A stretch of 64,000 nt of DNA from Streptomyces sp. HUAS 15-9 (GCF_025642155.1 NZ_CP106798.1:3224001-3288000), one strand, 5' to 3'; positions 46,905 to 56,619 are shown, counted from the stretch's first letter. Program-made: numbers and translations. Notes: generated by a model from the sequence alone, not told the origin.

Positions 46905-48233
46905 ATGCGCACGAGTACCCGCCGGTCCCACAGGCTGGTGGCCTTCGCGGCCGTCGCCGCGCTGGCCACGGGACTGCTGACCGGCTGCGCCAACGACTCG
47001 GACGACGGCTCGTCCAATTCGGACGGCGGCAACGGCAGTGGCAAGGGCAAGACCACACTGACCATCGGGACCTTCGGCGTCTTCGGCTACAAGCAGGCCG
47101 GCCTCTACGACGAGTACATGAAGCTCCACCCGGACATCAGCATCAAGGAGAACGTCACCACCCGTACCGATGTGTACTGGCCGAAGGTGCTGACCCGGCT
47201 GCAGGCCGGCTCCGGCACCGACGACATCCAGGCGATCGAGGTCGGCAACATCACCGAGGCCGTGCAGACGCAGGCGAACAAGTTCGTGGACCTCGGCAAG
47301 GAGGTCGACAAGTCACAGTGGCTGGACTGGAAGCTGGCCCAGGCCACCACCAAGGACGGCAAGACGATCGGCCTGGGCACGGACGTCGGTCCGATGGCGA
47401 TCTGCTACCGCAAGGACCTGTTCAAGAAGGCCGGGCTGGAGACGGACCGGACCAAGCTCGCCGCGCAGTGGAAGGGCGACTGGGCCAAGTACGTCGACCT
47501 GGGCAAGGAGTACATGAAGAAGGCGCCCAAGGGCACCAAATTCGTGGACTCCGCCTCCTCGGTCTACAACGCGGCCCTCGGCGGCGGCAGCGAGCGGTAC
47601 TACGACAAGGACGGCAACGTCATCTGGGACAAGTCCGACGGCGTGAAGAAGGCCTGGGACGCCGCGATGACCGTGGCGACCAGCGACATGTCGGCCAAGC
47701 TGAAGCAGTTCGACAAGCCGTGGGACCAGGGCTACGCCAACGGCACCTTCGCCACGGTGGCCTGCCCGGCCTGGATGATCGGCTACATCGAGCAGAAGTC
47801 CGGTGACTCCGGCAAGGGCAACTGGGACGTGGCGGCCGCGCCGACCGCGGCCAACTGGGGCGGCTCCTTCCTCGGCGTGCCGACGGCGGGCAAGCACCAG
47901 AAGGAGGCCATCGCCCTGGCCAAGTGGCTGACCGCGCCCGAGCAGCAGGCCAAGGTCTTCGCCAAGCAGGCCAGCTTCCCGTCGACGCCGTCGGCGTACG
48001 CCGGCCTGAAGCCGGCCGCGGACACGACCTCGTACTTCTCCGACGCGCCGATCACGCAGATCTTCGCCGACTCGGCCAAGACCATCCCGGTCCAGTACTT
48101 CGGCATCAAGGACCAGCCGATCAACACCGCGCTGACGGACGTCGGCATCCTCCAGGTGGAGCAGAAGGGCAAGTCCCCGGCCCAGGGCTGGAACGCCGCC
48201 ACCAAGGAGATCAAGGACGTGCTCGGCCAGTGA
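46905..48233 (+). CDS. cebE: Cellobiose/cellotriose-binding lipoprotein CebE
   Basis: The 442-residue ABC solute-binding protein has lipobox LLTGC (Cys28), a Gly/Ser linker, then a family 1 extracellular sugar-binding fold (TLTIGTFGVFGYKQAGLYDEY, VGNITEAVQTQANKFVDLG, IGLGTDVGPMAICYRKDLFKKAG). AGGAGGA precedes the ATG. Its stop overlaps the cebF start (GTGA). It delivers cello-oligosaccharides to CebFG; the ATPase, MsiK in Streptomyces, is not in this window. Confidence 0.95.
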   Translation: MRTSTRRSHRLVAFAAVAALATGLLTGCANDSDDGSSNSDGGNGSGKGKTTLTIGTFGVFGYKQAGLYDEYMKLHPDISIKENVTTRTDVYWPKVLTRLQAGSGTDDIQAIEVGNITEAVQTQANKFVDLGKEVDKSQWLDWKLAQATTKDGKTIGLGTDVGPMAICYRKDLFKKAGLETDRTKLAAQWKGDWAKYVDLGKEYMKKAPKGTKFVDSASSVYNAALGGGSERYYDKDGNVIWDKSDGVKKAWDAAMTVATSDMSAKLKQFDKPWDQGYANGTFATVACPAWMIGYIEQKSGDSGKGNWDVAAAPTAANWGGSFLGVPTAGKHQKEAIALAKWLTAPEQQAKVFAKQASFPSTPSAYAGLKPAADTTSYFSDAPITQIFADSAKTIPVQYFGIKDQPINTALTDVGILQVEQKGKSPAQGWNAATKEIKDVLGQ

Positions 48234-49255
48234 CCAGCCCCAAGCAGGCTCTCGCGCAGCCCGCGTCGAGCGCCGACGCCGCGTCCGGCTCCCAGCCGGG
48301 CGCGGCCCGGGGCGCTCACGGTCGCGGTGGGCCGGCGGGCGCCGACTCCTGGCGCAGCCGGCTGTACCGCTGGGACATGAAGGCGTCGCCGTACGCGTTC
48401 GTCGCCCCCTTCTTCGTCCTCTTCGGGGCCTTCTCGCTGGTCCCGCTGCTGTACACGGCCTGGTACTCGCTGCACGACGTGCAGCTGTCCTCGCTGGACC
48501 ACCAGACCTGGGCGGGCCTGGACAACTACAAGAACCTGTTGTCCTCGGACTTCTTCTGGAACGCCCTGCAGAACACCTTCTCCATCGGCCTGATCTCCAC
48601 GGTGCCGCAGCTGCTCGCGGCGATCTGGCTGGCGCATCTGCTCAACTACAAGCTGCGCGGCTCGACCGTGTGGCGGGTCGTGATGCTCACCCCGTACGCC
48701 ACCTCGGTGGCCGCGGCGACCCTGGTCTTCACGCTGCTGTACTCCTGGGACGGCGGCATGGTCAACTGGGTGCTGCACTTCTTCGGGGTCGATCCGGTCA
48801 ACTGGCGTGAGTCGGACTGGGGTTCGCAGTTCGCGGTGTCCTCGATCGTGATCTGGCGGTGGACCGGCTACAACGCGCTGATCTATCTGGCGGCGATGCA
48901 GGCGATCCCGACCGACCTGTACGAGTCGGCGGCGATCGACGGCGCCAACCGCTGGCAGCAGTTCCGGCACGTCACCGTCCCGCAGCTGCGGCCGACGATC
49001 CTGTTCACCGTGGTCGTCTCCACCATCGGCGCGACCCAGCTCTTCGGTGAGCCGCTGCTGTTCGGCGGGGTCAGCGGTTCGAAGGGCGGCTCCGAGCACC
49101 AGTACCAGACGCTCGGCCTGTACATGTACGACCAGGGCTGGATCATCGGCAACCTCGGCAAGGCGTCCGCGATCGCCTGGTCGATGTTCCTGATCCTGCT
49201 GATCATCGCCGTGATCAATCTGGTGCTCACCCGACGTCTGAGGAAGACCCAATGA
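48230..49255 (+). CDS. cebF: Cello-oligosaccharide ABC permease CebF
   Basis: The 341-residue membrane protein has a disordered N-terminus then six helices (YAFVAPFFVLFGAFSLVPLLY, QLLAAIWLAHLLN, WRVVMLTPYATSVAAATLVFTLL and others). The EAA-type ATPase contact loop is ESAAIDGANRWQQFRHVTVPQLRPT. The GTG start overlaps the cebE stop. It forms the transmembrane channel with CebG. Confidence 0.94.
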   Translation: MTSPKQALAQPASSADAASGSQPGAARGAHGRGGPAGADSWRSRLYRWDMKASPYAFVAPFFVLFGAFSLVPLLYTAWYSLHDVQLSSLDHQTWAGLDNYKNLLSSDFFWNALQNTFSIGLISTVPQLLAAIWLAHLLNYKLRGSTVWRVVMLTPYATSVAAATLVFTLLYSWDGGMVNWVLHFFGVDPVNWRESDWGSQFAVSSIVIWRWTGYNALIYLAAMQAIPTDLYESAAIDGANRWQQFRHVTVPQLRPTILFTVVVSTIGATQLFGEPLLFGGVSGSKGGSEHQYQTLGLYMYDQGWIIGNLGKASAIAWSMFLILLIIAVINLVLTRRLRKTQ

Positions 49256-50157
49256 CGACCAGTGAACTGACGATTCCGCAGGCGGCGAAGGGCACCTCCG
49301 ACCGCAGGCCCGGGCGCCGCAGGGTGATGGGCGCGGGCAAGCAGCTGCACGCCGGTCCGGTCACCTATGTCGTGCTGGTCGTGTTCGCGCTCGTCTCGCT
49401 GGCGCCGCTGGTGTGGACGGCGGTGGCCGCCTCGCGCACCGACCGCAGGCTGGCCGAGACGCCGCCGCCGTTGTGGTTCGGCGGCAATCTGTTCAAGAAC
49501 CTCCAGGCCGCCTGGGACCAGGCGGGGCTCGGCACCGCGATGTTCAACTCCACGCTCGTCGCGGGCGCGATCACCGTCTCCACGGTGCTGTTCTCCACGC
49601 TCGCCGGCTTCGCCTTCGCCAAGCTGCGGTTCCGGTTCTCGGGCTTCCTGTTGCTGCTGACCATCGGCACGATGATGATCCCGCCGCAGCTGGCCGTCGT
49701 ACCGCTGTATCTGTGGATGTCGGACCTGGGGTGGTCGAACCAGTTGCAGACGGTGATCCTGCCGAGCCTGGTGACCGCGTTCGGCACGTTCTTCATGCGG
49801 CAGTACCTGGTGCAGGCGCTGCCGTCCGAGCTGATCGAGGCGGCCCGGGTGGACGGGGCCAGCAGCATCCGGATCGTGTGGCACGTCGTGTTCCCCGCGG
49901 CACGGCCGGCGATGGCCGTACTCGGCCTGCTGACCTTCGTGTTCGCCTGGAACGACTTCCTGTGGCCGATCATCGCCCTGAACCAGCAGAACCCGACCGT
50001 GCAGGTCGCGCTCAACTCGCTCGGTACCGGCTATGTCCCGGACCAGGCGGTCATCATGGCGGGCGCGCTGCTCGGCACCCTGCCGCTGCTCATCGCCTTC
50101 CTCCTGTTCGGCAAGCAGATCGTGGGCGGGATCATGCAGGGCGCGATCAAGGGCTGA
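49252..50157 (+). CDS. cebG: Cello-oligosaccharide ABC permease CebG
   Basis: The 301-residue six-helix permease has helices at VTYVVLVVFALVSLAPLVW, TVSTVLFSTLAGFAFA, FLLLLTIGTMMIPPQL and IMAGALLGTLPLLIAFLLF. Its EAA loop is EAARVDGASSIRIVWHVVFPAARP-like. The start overlaps the cebF stop (ATGA). Confidence 0.94.
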   Translation: MTTSELTIPQAAKGTSDRRPGRRRVMGAGKQLHAGPVTYVVLVVFALVSLAPLVWTAVAASRTDRRLAETPPPLWFGGNLFKNLQAAWDQAGLGTAMFNSTLVAGAITVSTVLFSTLAGFAFAKLRFRFSGFLLLLTIGTMMIPPQLAVVPLYLWMSDLGWSNQLQTVILPSLVTAFGTFFMRQYLVQALPSELIEAARVDGASSIRIVWHVVFPAARPAMAVLGLLTFVFAWNDFLWPIIALNQQNPTVQVALNSLGTGYVPDQAVIMAGALLGTLPLLIAFLLFGKQIVGGIMQGAIKG

Positions 50158-50291
50158 GCCCCGCCCGCCCCACGCCGAAGGCCCCGGGGGGCCCGGGAGG
50201 GGTGCCGGGCCACCGCCGCCCCGGCCCCCCTCTCACCCCCTCCCTACCCACCCGTCGGTCTCCACGACCCCTCGGTCTCCACGACCTCCTA

Positions 50292-50305
50292 TGGGAGCGC
50301 TTCCA
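50292..50305. promoter_or_regulatory. CebR box overlapping the bglC start codon
   Basis: TGGGAGCGCTTCCA differs from the perfect CebR box at one position. Its last A is the first base of the bglC ATG, and its GGGAG is the best ribosome-binding sequence, seven bases before the ATG. Confidence 0.9.
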
Positions 50306-51738
50306 TGTCTGAGCCCATTACCTCCGTGACCTTTCCTCCCGCCTTCCTCTGGGGCGCCGCGACCTCCGCGTACCAGATCGAGGGGGCGGTGCGGGAGGAC
50401 GGCCGCACGCCCTCGATCTGGGACACCTTCAGTCATACGCCGGGCAGGACCGCCGCCGGTGAGACCGGTGACATCGCTGTCGACCACTACCACCGCTACC
50501 GCGACGACGTGGCGCTGATGGCGGAGCTGGGCCTGACCGCGTACCGGTTCTCCATCTCCTGGTCGCGGGTGCAGCCGACGGGCCGGGGGCCGGCGGTGCA
50601 GGTGGGCCTGGACTTCTACCGGCGTCTGGTGGACGAGCTGCTCGCCCATGGCATCCGGCCCGCGATCACCCTCTACCACTGGGACCTGCCGCAGGAGCTG
50701 GAGGAGGCGGGCGGCTGGCCGGAGCGGGACACGGCTCACCGCTTCGCCGAGTACGCGCAGATCGTCGGTGAGGCGCTCGGCGACCGGGTGGAGCAGTGGA
50801 TCACGCTCAACGAGCCGTGGTGCAGCGCCTTCCTGGGGTACGGCTCGGGTGTGCACGCCCCGGGCCGTACCGAGCCGGCGGCCGCGCTGAAGGCCGCGCA
50901 CCACCTCAATCTGGCCCACGGGCTGGGCGCTTCGGCACTCCGCTCGGTGATGCCCGCCCGTAACTCGGTCGCGGTGAGCCTCAACTCCTCGGTGGTGCGC
51001 ACGCTTTCCCAGGACCCCGCGGACCTGGCGGCCGGCCGGAAGATCGACGACCTGGCCAACGGCGTCTTCCACGGCCCGATGCTGCACGGCGCCTATCCGC
51101 GGACGCTGTTCGAGGCGACGGCACAGATCACCGACTGGTCGTACGTCCGCGACGGTGACCTGCGCACCATCAACCAGCCGCTGGACGCGCTGGGCCTGAA
51201 CTACTACACCCCGACGCTGGTCTCCGACATCGAGTCGGCGGACACGTCCGGCCGCCGCGCGGACGGACACGGCGCGAGCGACCACTCCCCCTGGCCGGGC
51301 GCGGACGACGTGGCCTTCCTCCAGACGCCGGGCGAGCGCACCGAGATGGGCTGGACGATCGACCCGACGGGCCTGCACGACCTGATCATGCGCTACTCGC
51401 GGGAGGTGCCCGGCCTGCCCCTGTACGTCACCGAGAACGGCGCGGCCTACGACGACAAGCCCGACCCGGACGGCCGCGTCCACGACCCCGAGCGCATCGC
51501 CTATCTGCACGGCCATCTGTCGGCGGTCCGCCGCGCCATCACGGACGGCGCGGACGTGCGCGGCTACTACCTGTGGTCCCTGATGGACAACTTCGAGTGG
51601 GCGTACGGCTACGGGAAGCGCTTCGGCGCGGTGTACGTGGACTACGCGACGCTGGCACGGACCCCGAAGTCGAGCGCACGCTGGTACGCCCGAGCGGCCC
51701 GAACGGGCTCACTGCCGCCGCTGGAGCCCACGGCCTGA
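50305..51738 (+). CDS. bglC: Intracellular beta-glucosidase BglC (GH1)
   Basis: The 477-residue GH1 enzyme shows [15 protein letters not shown] at the N-terminus, the acid/base motif TLNEPWC near 170 and the nucleophile motif YVTENGAA near 374. It has no signal peptide, so it cleaves imported cellobiose in the cytoplasm. It follows cebEFG, and a CebR box overlaps its start. A 17-base-stem terminator lies 62 bases after the stop. Confidence 0.95.
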   Translation: MSEPITSVTFPPAFLWGAATSAYQIEGAVREDGRTPSIWDTFSHTPGRTAAGETGDIAVDHYHRYRDDVALMAELGLTAYRFSISWSRVQPTGRGPAVQVGLDFYRRLVDELLAHGIRPAITLYHWDLPQELEEAGGWPERDTAHRFAEYAQIVGEALGDRVEQWITLNEPWCSAFLGYGSGVHAPGRTEPAAALKAAHHLNLAHGLGASALRSVMPARNSVAVSLNSSVVRTLSQDPADLAAGRKIDDLANGVFHGPMLHGAYPRTLFEATAQITDWSYVRDGDLRTINQPLDALGLNYYTPTLVSDIESADTSGRRADGHGASDHSPWPGADDVAFLQTPGERTEMGWTIDPTGLHDLIMRYSREVPGLPLYVTENGAAYDDKPDPDGRVHDPERIAYLHGHLSAVRRAITDGADVRGYYLWSLMDNFEWAYGYGKRFGAVYVDYATLARTPKSSARWYARAARTGSLPPLEPTA

Positions 51739-51800
51739 CACCCATGAACAGGGCGCGACACCCGGGGGGAGTGCCGCGCCCGCTCGGACAGAGCAGCGAC

Positions 51801-51843
51801 AAGGGCCCCGCGGAGTCCGACAGTCCGACTCCGCGGGGCCCTT
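51801..51843. terminator. Bidirectional terminator after bglC
   Basis: A perfect 17-base stem (51801-51817 with 51827-51843) and 9-base loop lie between convergent bglC and the Rpn-like gene. Confidence 0.88.
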
Positions 51844-51860
51844 CTCTCCGCCACGGCCGG

Positions 51861-52751
51861 TCACGCCTCCGCGAACAGTTCTTCGGCACTTACGACGGTG
51901 AGGGCACGGTCGAACCATGTGCCCAGGATGTCCAGGTCGGCGCAGGCGGTGACCCGCTCCCGAACCGCCTCGGGGACCTCGATGCCACGCCGGTCGAGGA
52001 TACGGAGGATGTCTTCGGCGCGGCTCTCCGCGCGCCCCGCCACGAGGCCCTCCATGAGGGTTTCCTCGATGAGCGTGCCGCGGCCGGGGAAACGTGAGGT
52101 GTATGCGGTCATCAGGTTCCTCCACAGTTGACGGGCCGGGGTTTCGCCCAGGCCGAGTTCGGTGAATTCCGCCCAACCCTGCGCGGTCTCGCCGCCGGTG
52201 TCGTTCACTGCCGCAGCCAGCGCGTCCAGTATCGCAGGAAGGCCCGGATCCTTGGCGTGAGCGAGCGCGGAGAAGACGGCGAGGGCGAGGTCATCGGCTG
52301 CCTCGTCCGGGTCGGTGACCGCGGGAACGTTGCCCGGGCCCAGGACGAGCGGGAAGACCACCATGCTGGTGTGGACGGGCGGGCCGACCCGGACGGGTTC
52401 CGCCGCCCAGGACGCGGTGGCCTTGTCCCGGCAGACCACCAGCAGGACCGGAGGCAGTTGGTACTTGGCGTACAGGTGCGCCAAGTAGTACGTCCAACTG
52501 CTCAGCTTGTCCGGGTCCGGCTTGCCCTGGGACTCGATGGCGAGCAGGAAGCCGCCGTCATCGGCCGTGTCGACCCGGAAGAGGGTGTCCACACGGCGCG
52601 CCAGCGGTCGGATCTCGGTGAGATCCGTGTCCAGGGGCTGGATCGCCGTGGGCTCGGGGAAGGGGATGCCCGCCCTGGGGAGGGCTCGGGCCAACAGGCC
52701 TGGATCCTCCCGGAAGATCTGGTGCATCGCCTCGTGCGCTGAACTGACCAT
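51861..52751 (-). CDS. Rpn/PD-(D/E)XK-like protein of unknown function
   Basis: The 296-residue protein belongs to a family common in Streptomyces, beginning MVSSAHEAMHQIFREDPGLLARALPRAGIP. The segment RVDTLFRVDTADDGGFLLAIESQGKPD near 60-90 has the spacing of a PD-(D/E)XK nuclease site (Asp, then E-x-Q in place of E-x-K). The C-terminal third is helical (LIEETLMEGLVAGRAESRAEDILRIL), as in Rpn-type proteins. Activity and role are unknown. The start at ATG 52751 is where similarity begins. Confidence 0.7.
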   Translation of the reverse strand: MVSSAHEAMHQIFREDPGLLARALPRAGIPFPEPTAIQPLDTDLTEIRPLARRVDTLFRVDTADDGGFLLAIESQGKPDPDKLSSWTYYLAHLYAKYQLPPVLLVVCRDKATASWAAEPVRVGPPVHTSMVVFPLVLGPGNVPAVTDPDEAADDLALAVFSALAHAKDPGLPAILDALAAAVNDTGGETAQGWAEFTELGLGETPARQLWRNLMTAYTSRFPGRGTLIEETLMEGLVAGRAESRAEDILRILDRRGIEVPEAVRERVTACADLDILGTWFDRALTVVSAEELFAEA

Positions 52752-52871
52752 GTGACTGAACGTAGGCGGATGACCGCGTCGCAGTGACCGTTGCCGGGTG
52801 GGTTCAGTCAAATGGGTGAGTGTGCCAATGGCCTATGCCAAGGCAGCCCTGCGGCTTCGTCGAGGATGGCC

Positions 52872-52901
52872 AGGGGCCGGAACGGTGTCGTTCCGGCCCC
52901 T
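52872..52901 (-). terminator. Hairpin terminator of the chitinase gene
   Basis: AGGGGCCGGAAC (52872-52883) pairs with GTTCCGGCCCCT (52890-52901), loop 6 bases, about 35 bases beyond the chitinase stop. Confidence 0.75.
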
Positions 52902-52935
52902 TCTTGAGGATCCCGATGAAGCTGTGGACTGTCCG

Positions 52936-54402
52936 TCAGCCGATCGCCCCGAACGCCTTCGAGAAGGCGGACTTGTCCTGGGTGATGGAGCTGCAGGTCG
53001 CGTCCGCGGTGGGCTTGGTGCCGCCTGCGCACTGCTTGTCGCGGGTCGCCGACCACATCGACAGCCAGCCGATGCCCTTGGACTTGGCGAAGTTGACCAG
53101 TTGGGTGGCGTCGTCGACCTTGAAGATCTCGGAGGAGACGTCGTTGACGCCGATCATCGGGGTCACGGCGACCGTCTTCCAGGCCGCGCTGTCGGACAGC
53201 CCCAGCACGCTCTTGACCTGGGCCTGGGTGGCGGTGGCGGCCTGTTCGGCGTAGGTGCCCATGTCACCGCTGTAGGCGGGGCCGTAGTCCATCGCCATGA
53301 TGTTGACCGTGCTGATCTTCACGCCGTTGGACTTGGCGTTGGACAGGAGGTTCACGCCGTCCTGGGTCAGGCCCTCGGGCATCACCGGGAGGGTGAAGGA
53401 GACGTCCAGGTTCGGGTGCTGCGCCTGGAGCTTCGCTATCGCCTTGGCGCGCTGGGTGTTCGCCGTCGTGTTGGGCAGTGCGCCGCCCTCCACGTCGAAG
53501 TCGACCTTGGTGAGCTTGTACGCGTCCACGGCCTTGCCGTACGCCGTCGCCAGCGCGTCCGCCGAGGAGCAGGTCGTCGCCAGTTCGGAGCCGGAGGCGC
53601 CGCCGAAGGAGACGCGGACGTCGCCGCCCTTGGCGCGCAGGGCACCGATCTGGTTGGCGACGCCGTCGCTCGCCAGATCCGTGACCCCGCCCCACTTGGG
53701 CGTGCAGCCGCCGCCGTCCGTGATGAAGGCGAGGTTGTAGTTCTTCACGCCGGTTTCGTTGGCGCTCGCCAGCAGGTCGAAGGCCGGGTAGAGGGAGGTG
53801 TCGACGTAGGGGGCGAAGCCGGCGGAGGTGGTGGTGCCGGTGCCGGTGCTCTGGGACGGGGAGGCGGTGGCCGTCGGAGTCGAGGTGGGGGTGGGGGTGG
53901 GGGTTGTGCTGTGCGTGGGGGTCGGGGTGGGGGTTGCCGACTGCGTCGGGCGGCCGCTGGGTTCGGGCGTCGCCGTGTCGTCGGCGGAGCACTTCGCGTT
54001 GTCGATACGGCAGCCGCTCGGGTCGCCGGTGCCGTTGACCACGAAGCCGACGGTGACCGACTTGCCGGGCGCCAGGCCGTCCGTGTCCCACTTGGGGGGC
54101 TTCACGGTGACGTGCTGCCCGCTCACGCTCGACTCGCCGTTCCACAGCGAGCTGAGCTTCGCGCCGGCCGGCAGGTCGAACTCCAGCGTCCAGCTCTTCT
54201 CCGTCTGGCCGCTGTTGTTCGTGACGACGTACTGCGCGGTGTATCCCGTCGACCAGTCGCTGGTCTTGGTGTACGCGGCACCGACACCCGCGGCCTGCGC
54301 GATGCCGCTGAACATGACCGCTCCGCCGCCGACCACGGCCGCGGCCACCAGACCGCCGATCGCCTTGTTCCTGCCACTGATCCTGCGCCGGTGGATGCTC
54401 AT
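52936..54402 (-). CDS. Secreted chitinase (CBM2 plus GH18)
   Basis: The 488-residue protein has a signal peptide ending near AQAAG (about residue 38). A cellulose/chitin-binding CBM2 domain (YTAQYVVTNNSGQTEKSWTL, about 45-138), a Pro/Thr linker (150-190), and a GH18 barrel follow. The GH18 active-site pattern is DFDVE at 301-305, so Glu305 is the acid; the first Asp of the full DxxDxDxE is replaced here, the region reading YKLTKVDFDVE. It should hydrolyse chitin outside the cell. A dre-like sequence lies 134 bases upstream of the ATG. Confidence 0.9.
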   Translation of the reverse strand: MSIHRRRISGRNKAIGGLVAAAVVGGGAVMFSGIAQAAGVGAAYTKTSDWSTGYTAQYVVTNNSGQTEKSWTLEFDLPAGAKLSSLWNGESSVSGQHVTVKPPKWDTDGLAPGKSVTVGFVVNGTGDPSGCRIDNAKCSADDTATPEPSGRPTQSATPTPTPTHSTTPTPTPTSTPTATASPSQSTGTGTTTSAGFAPYVDTSLYPAFDLLASANETGVKNYNLAFITDGGGCTPKWGGVTDLASDGVANQIGALRAKGGDVRVSFGGASGSELATTCSSADALATAYGKAVDAYKLTKVDFDVEGGALPNTTANTQRAKAIAKLQAQHPNLDVSFTLPVMPEGLTQDGVNLLSNAKSNGVKISTVNIMAMDYGPAYSGDMGTYAEQAATATQAQVKSVLGLSDSAAWKTVAVTPMIGVNDVSSEIFKVDDATQLVNFAKSKGIGWLSMWSATRDKQCAGGTKPTADATCSSITQDKSAFSKAFGAIG

Positions 54403-54511
54403 CCTCGTGCCTGCCTTCACTGTTCCGTGGGGTGAGGTGCGGCAGACGCTAGCGGTAGGGAATCGGACAAACAGCCTGATAGGGACGGCGGTTGGGGATC
54501 TTAGGGTGCGC

Positions 54512-55915
54512 TTAAGGAAGGGATCGGGACCGGTTAAAGGTAGAGACCAATTTGCCGGAACGGCGGCGGCGCACGGCCCCCCGGTGTCCCCTGCGCACCG
54601 GTTCGCGCCCGCCCAGCTGGATCCAGATGCGCACCTCGGTGCCACCGAGGACGGACGAGCCGATCCGCACGTCCCCGCCCGTCGACTCGGCGAGCCGGCG
54701 CACGATGTCCAGGCCGAGGCCGGTCGAGCCGTCGGTGCCGGAGCCGCGGCCGCGGGCCATCGCCGCCTCGGGGTCGGGTATGCCGGGACCCGCGTCCGAG
54801 ACCAGCACGATCACCGCGTCCTCGCCGTTGTGCACGTCCACCGCGAAGGCCGTGCCCTCCGTGGTGTGCCGGAAGACGTTGCCGAGCAGCGCGTCGAGCG
54901 CGGCGGCCAGGTCGGCGCGGGCCACGGGTATCCGCACCGGCCGCTCGACCCCGGCCACCCGCCACTTGCGGCCCTCGTCCTCGGCGAGCGCAGACCAGAA
55001 CCCCATCCGCTCCCGGACCACTTCGGCCGCGTCGCACCCGGCACCGGGCCCGGCCGCGGCGGTCTGCGGCTTGGCCTCCCGTGCCGTACGGATGATCGTG
55101 TCGACCTCGCGCTCCAGCTGGGCGACGGCGGCCCGGGTCTGCTCCGCGGCTGGTCCCTCGCCGAGCGAGGCCGTGTTCAGCCGCAGGACGGTGAGCGGCG
55201 TGCGCAGACGGTGGGACAGGTCCGCCGCCAGCTCACGCTCGTTCGCCAGGAGTTGTACGACCTGGTCGGCCATGGAGTTGAACGCCACCGCCGCCAGCCG
55301 CAGTTCGTTCGGCCCCTCCTCCGGCACCCGCGCCCCGAGCTTCCCCTCCCCCAGCTCGTGCGCGCTCTCGACCAGCCGCTGCGCGGGCTGCACCATACGC
55401 ACACCCAGCCGGTCGGCGACCGCGACCGAGCCGACGATCAGCGCGATGCCGACCCCGGCAAGGACCGCCCAGGCCGTGCCGACGCCATTGCTGACCTCGG
55501 ACTCGGGGACGTACACCTCGACGACGGCGATCGCGCCGGAGCTCAGCGCGACCGGCTGGAGCAGCGTGGAGCCGCCCGGCACCTCGGTGGTGGAGGCGCG
55601 GCCCAGCCGGCGCACGGTCGAGATGTCCCGGTTCGCGGCTCGCTGCCGGCCGATGTCGACGGCGGCCGCCGTGTCCACGGCCGGTATGTGCACCGCCATC
55701 CCGGAGTCGGCGCCCGCCGAGGCGACCACCCGCTCCAGCTTGTCGCGGTCGGTGGTGATGGACAGCGCGGGAGCGACCGCCGCGGCCTCCCGCTCGGCGT
55801 TGGAGAAGGCGCGGTCCCGGGCCATCTCCTTGATGACGAGCCCGAGCGGTACGGCGAAGGCGACCACGACCATCGTGGTGACCGCCAGACAGACCTTGAC
55901 CAGTGCCCATCTCAT
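54512..55915 (-). CDS. Membrane sensor histidine kinase
   Basis: The 467-residue kinase has two membrane helices (about 6-28 and 145-167) flanking a periplasmic domain, then HAMP, and an HisKA motif ADLSHRLRTPLTVLRL with phospho-acceptor His235. The ATP domain has ALLGNVFRHTTEG (N box), VSDAGPGIPD and GSTGLGLDIVRRLAESTGG (G boxes). Its ATG overlaps the response regulator stop (ATGA). It phosphorylates the adjacent regulator. The signal is unknown. Confidence 0.93.
   Translation of the reverse strand: MRWALVKVCLAVTTMVVVAFAVPLGLVIKEMARDRAFSNAEREAAAVAPALSITTDRDKLERVVASAGADSGMAVHIPAVDTAAAVDIGRQRAANRDISTVRRLGRASTTEVPGGSTLLQPVALSSGAIAVVEVYVPESEVSNGVGTAWAVLAGVGIALIVGSVAVADRLGVRMVQPAQRLVESAHELGEGKLGARVPEEGPNELRLAAVAFNSMADQVVQLLANERELAADLSHRLRTPLTVLRLNTASLGEGPAAEQTRAAVAQLEREVDTIIRTAREAKPQTAAAGPGAGCDAAEVVRERMGFWSALAEDEGRKWRVAGVERPVRIPVARADLAAALDALLGNVFRHTTEGTAFAVDVHNGEDAVIVLVSDAGPGIPDPEAAMARGRGSGTDGSTGLGLDIVRRLAESTGGDVRIGSSVLGGTEVRIWIQLGGREPVRRGHRGAVRRRRSGKLVSTFNRSRSLP
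54536..54551. promoter_or_regulatory. dre-like sequence upstream of the chitinase gene
   Basis: AAAGGTAGAGACCAAT matches the dre consensus at 11 of 16 positions and shares GGTAGAGACCA with the stronger site at 31502. It lies inside the last codons of the kinase gene. Confidence 0.4.
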
Positions 55916-56619
55916 CGCGCCGGCTCCGCTTCCCCGGGTGGCTCCAGCTTCACGCCGACACCGCGCAGGGTGTGCAGATAGCGCGGCCGCGCCGCCGTCT
56001 CGCCCAGCTTCCGCCGCAGCCAGGACAGATGGACGTCGATGGTCTGGTCGTCGCCGTAGGACTGCTGCCAGACCTCGGCGAGCAGTTCCTTGCGCGGGAC
56101 GACGACTCCAGGGCGGCCGGCCAGGAAGGCGAGGAGGTCGAACTCGCGGCGGGTCAGATCGAGCCGGATGCCGTCGAGTTCGGCCTGGCGGCGCAGCGGG
56201 TCGACGCTCAGGCCGCCGACGCGGATGACGGCCGACGGCGGGACGTCGGCCGCGGACGCGCGGGCGCGGCGCAGGACGGCGGCGATGCGCGCCGACAGGT
56301 GCTCGACGGAGAACGGCTTGGTGAGATAGTCGTCCGCCCCGGCGTTCAGCAGCCGGACGACCTCCGTCTCGTCGTCCCGGGCGGTGGCGATGATGACCGG
56401 CACGTCGGTGATGCCGCGCAGCATCTTCAGGGCCTCGGAGCCGTCCAGATCGGGCAGTCCGAGGTCCAGGATGACCACGTCGAAATGGAAATGGGCGACC
56501 TCGCGCAGCGCCTCCAGTGCCGTACCGACGCTGCGCACGGTGTGCGAGGCGTCGGTCAGATGCCGGATGAGCGCCGAGCGTACGAACTGGTCGTCCTCGA
56601 CCACGAGCACACTTGCCAT
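55912..56619 (-). CDS. OmpR-family response regulator
   Basis: The 235-residue protein has a receiver domain with acidic pocket VVEDD and phospho-acceptor D52 (ILDLGLPDLDG), switch Thr and Lys in TARDDETE and DDYLTKPFS. A winged-helix C-domain follows (LTRREFDLLAFLAGRPG, VDVHLSWLRRKLGE-type, YLHTLRGVGVKLE). It is the first gene of the pair with the kinase and is divergent from a small secreted-protein gene. Confidence 0.94.
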   Translation of the reverse strand: MASVLVVEDDQFVRSALIRHLTDASHTVRSVGTALEALREVAHFHFDVVILDLGLPDLDGSEALKMLRGITDVPVIIATARDDETEVVRLLNAGADDYLTKPFSVEHLSARIAAVLRRARASAADVPPSAVIRVGGLSVDPLRRQAELDGIRLDLTRREFDLLAFLAGRPGVVVPRKELLAEVWQQSYGDDQTIDVHLSWLRRKLGETAARPRYLHTLRGVGVKLEPPGEAEPAR

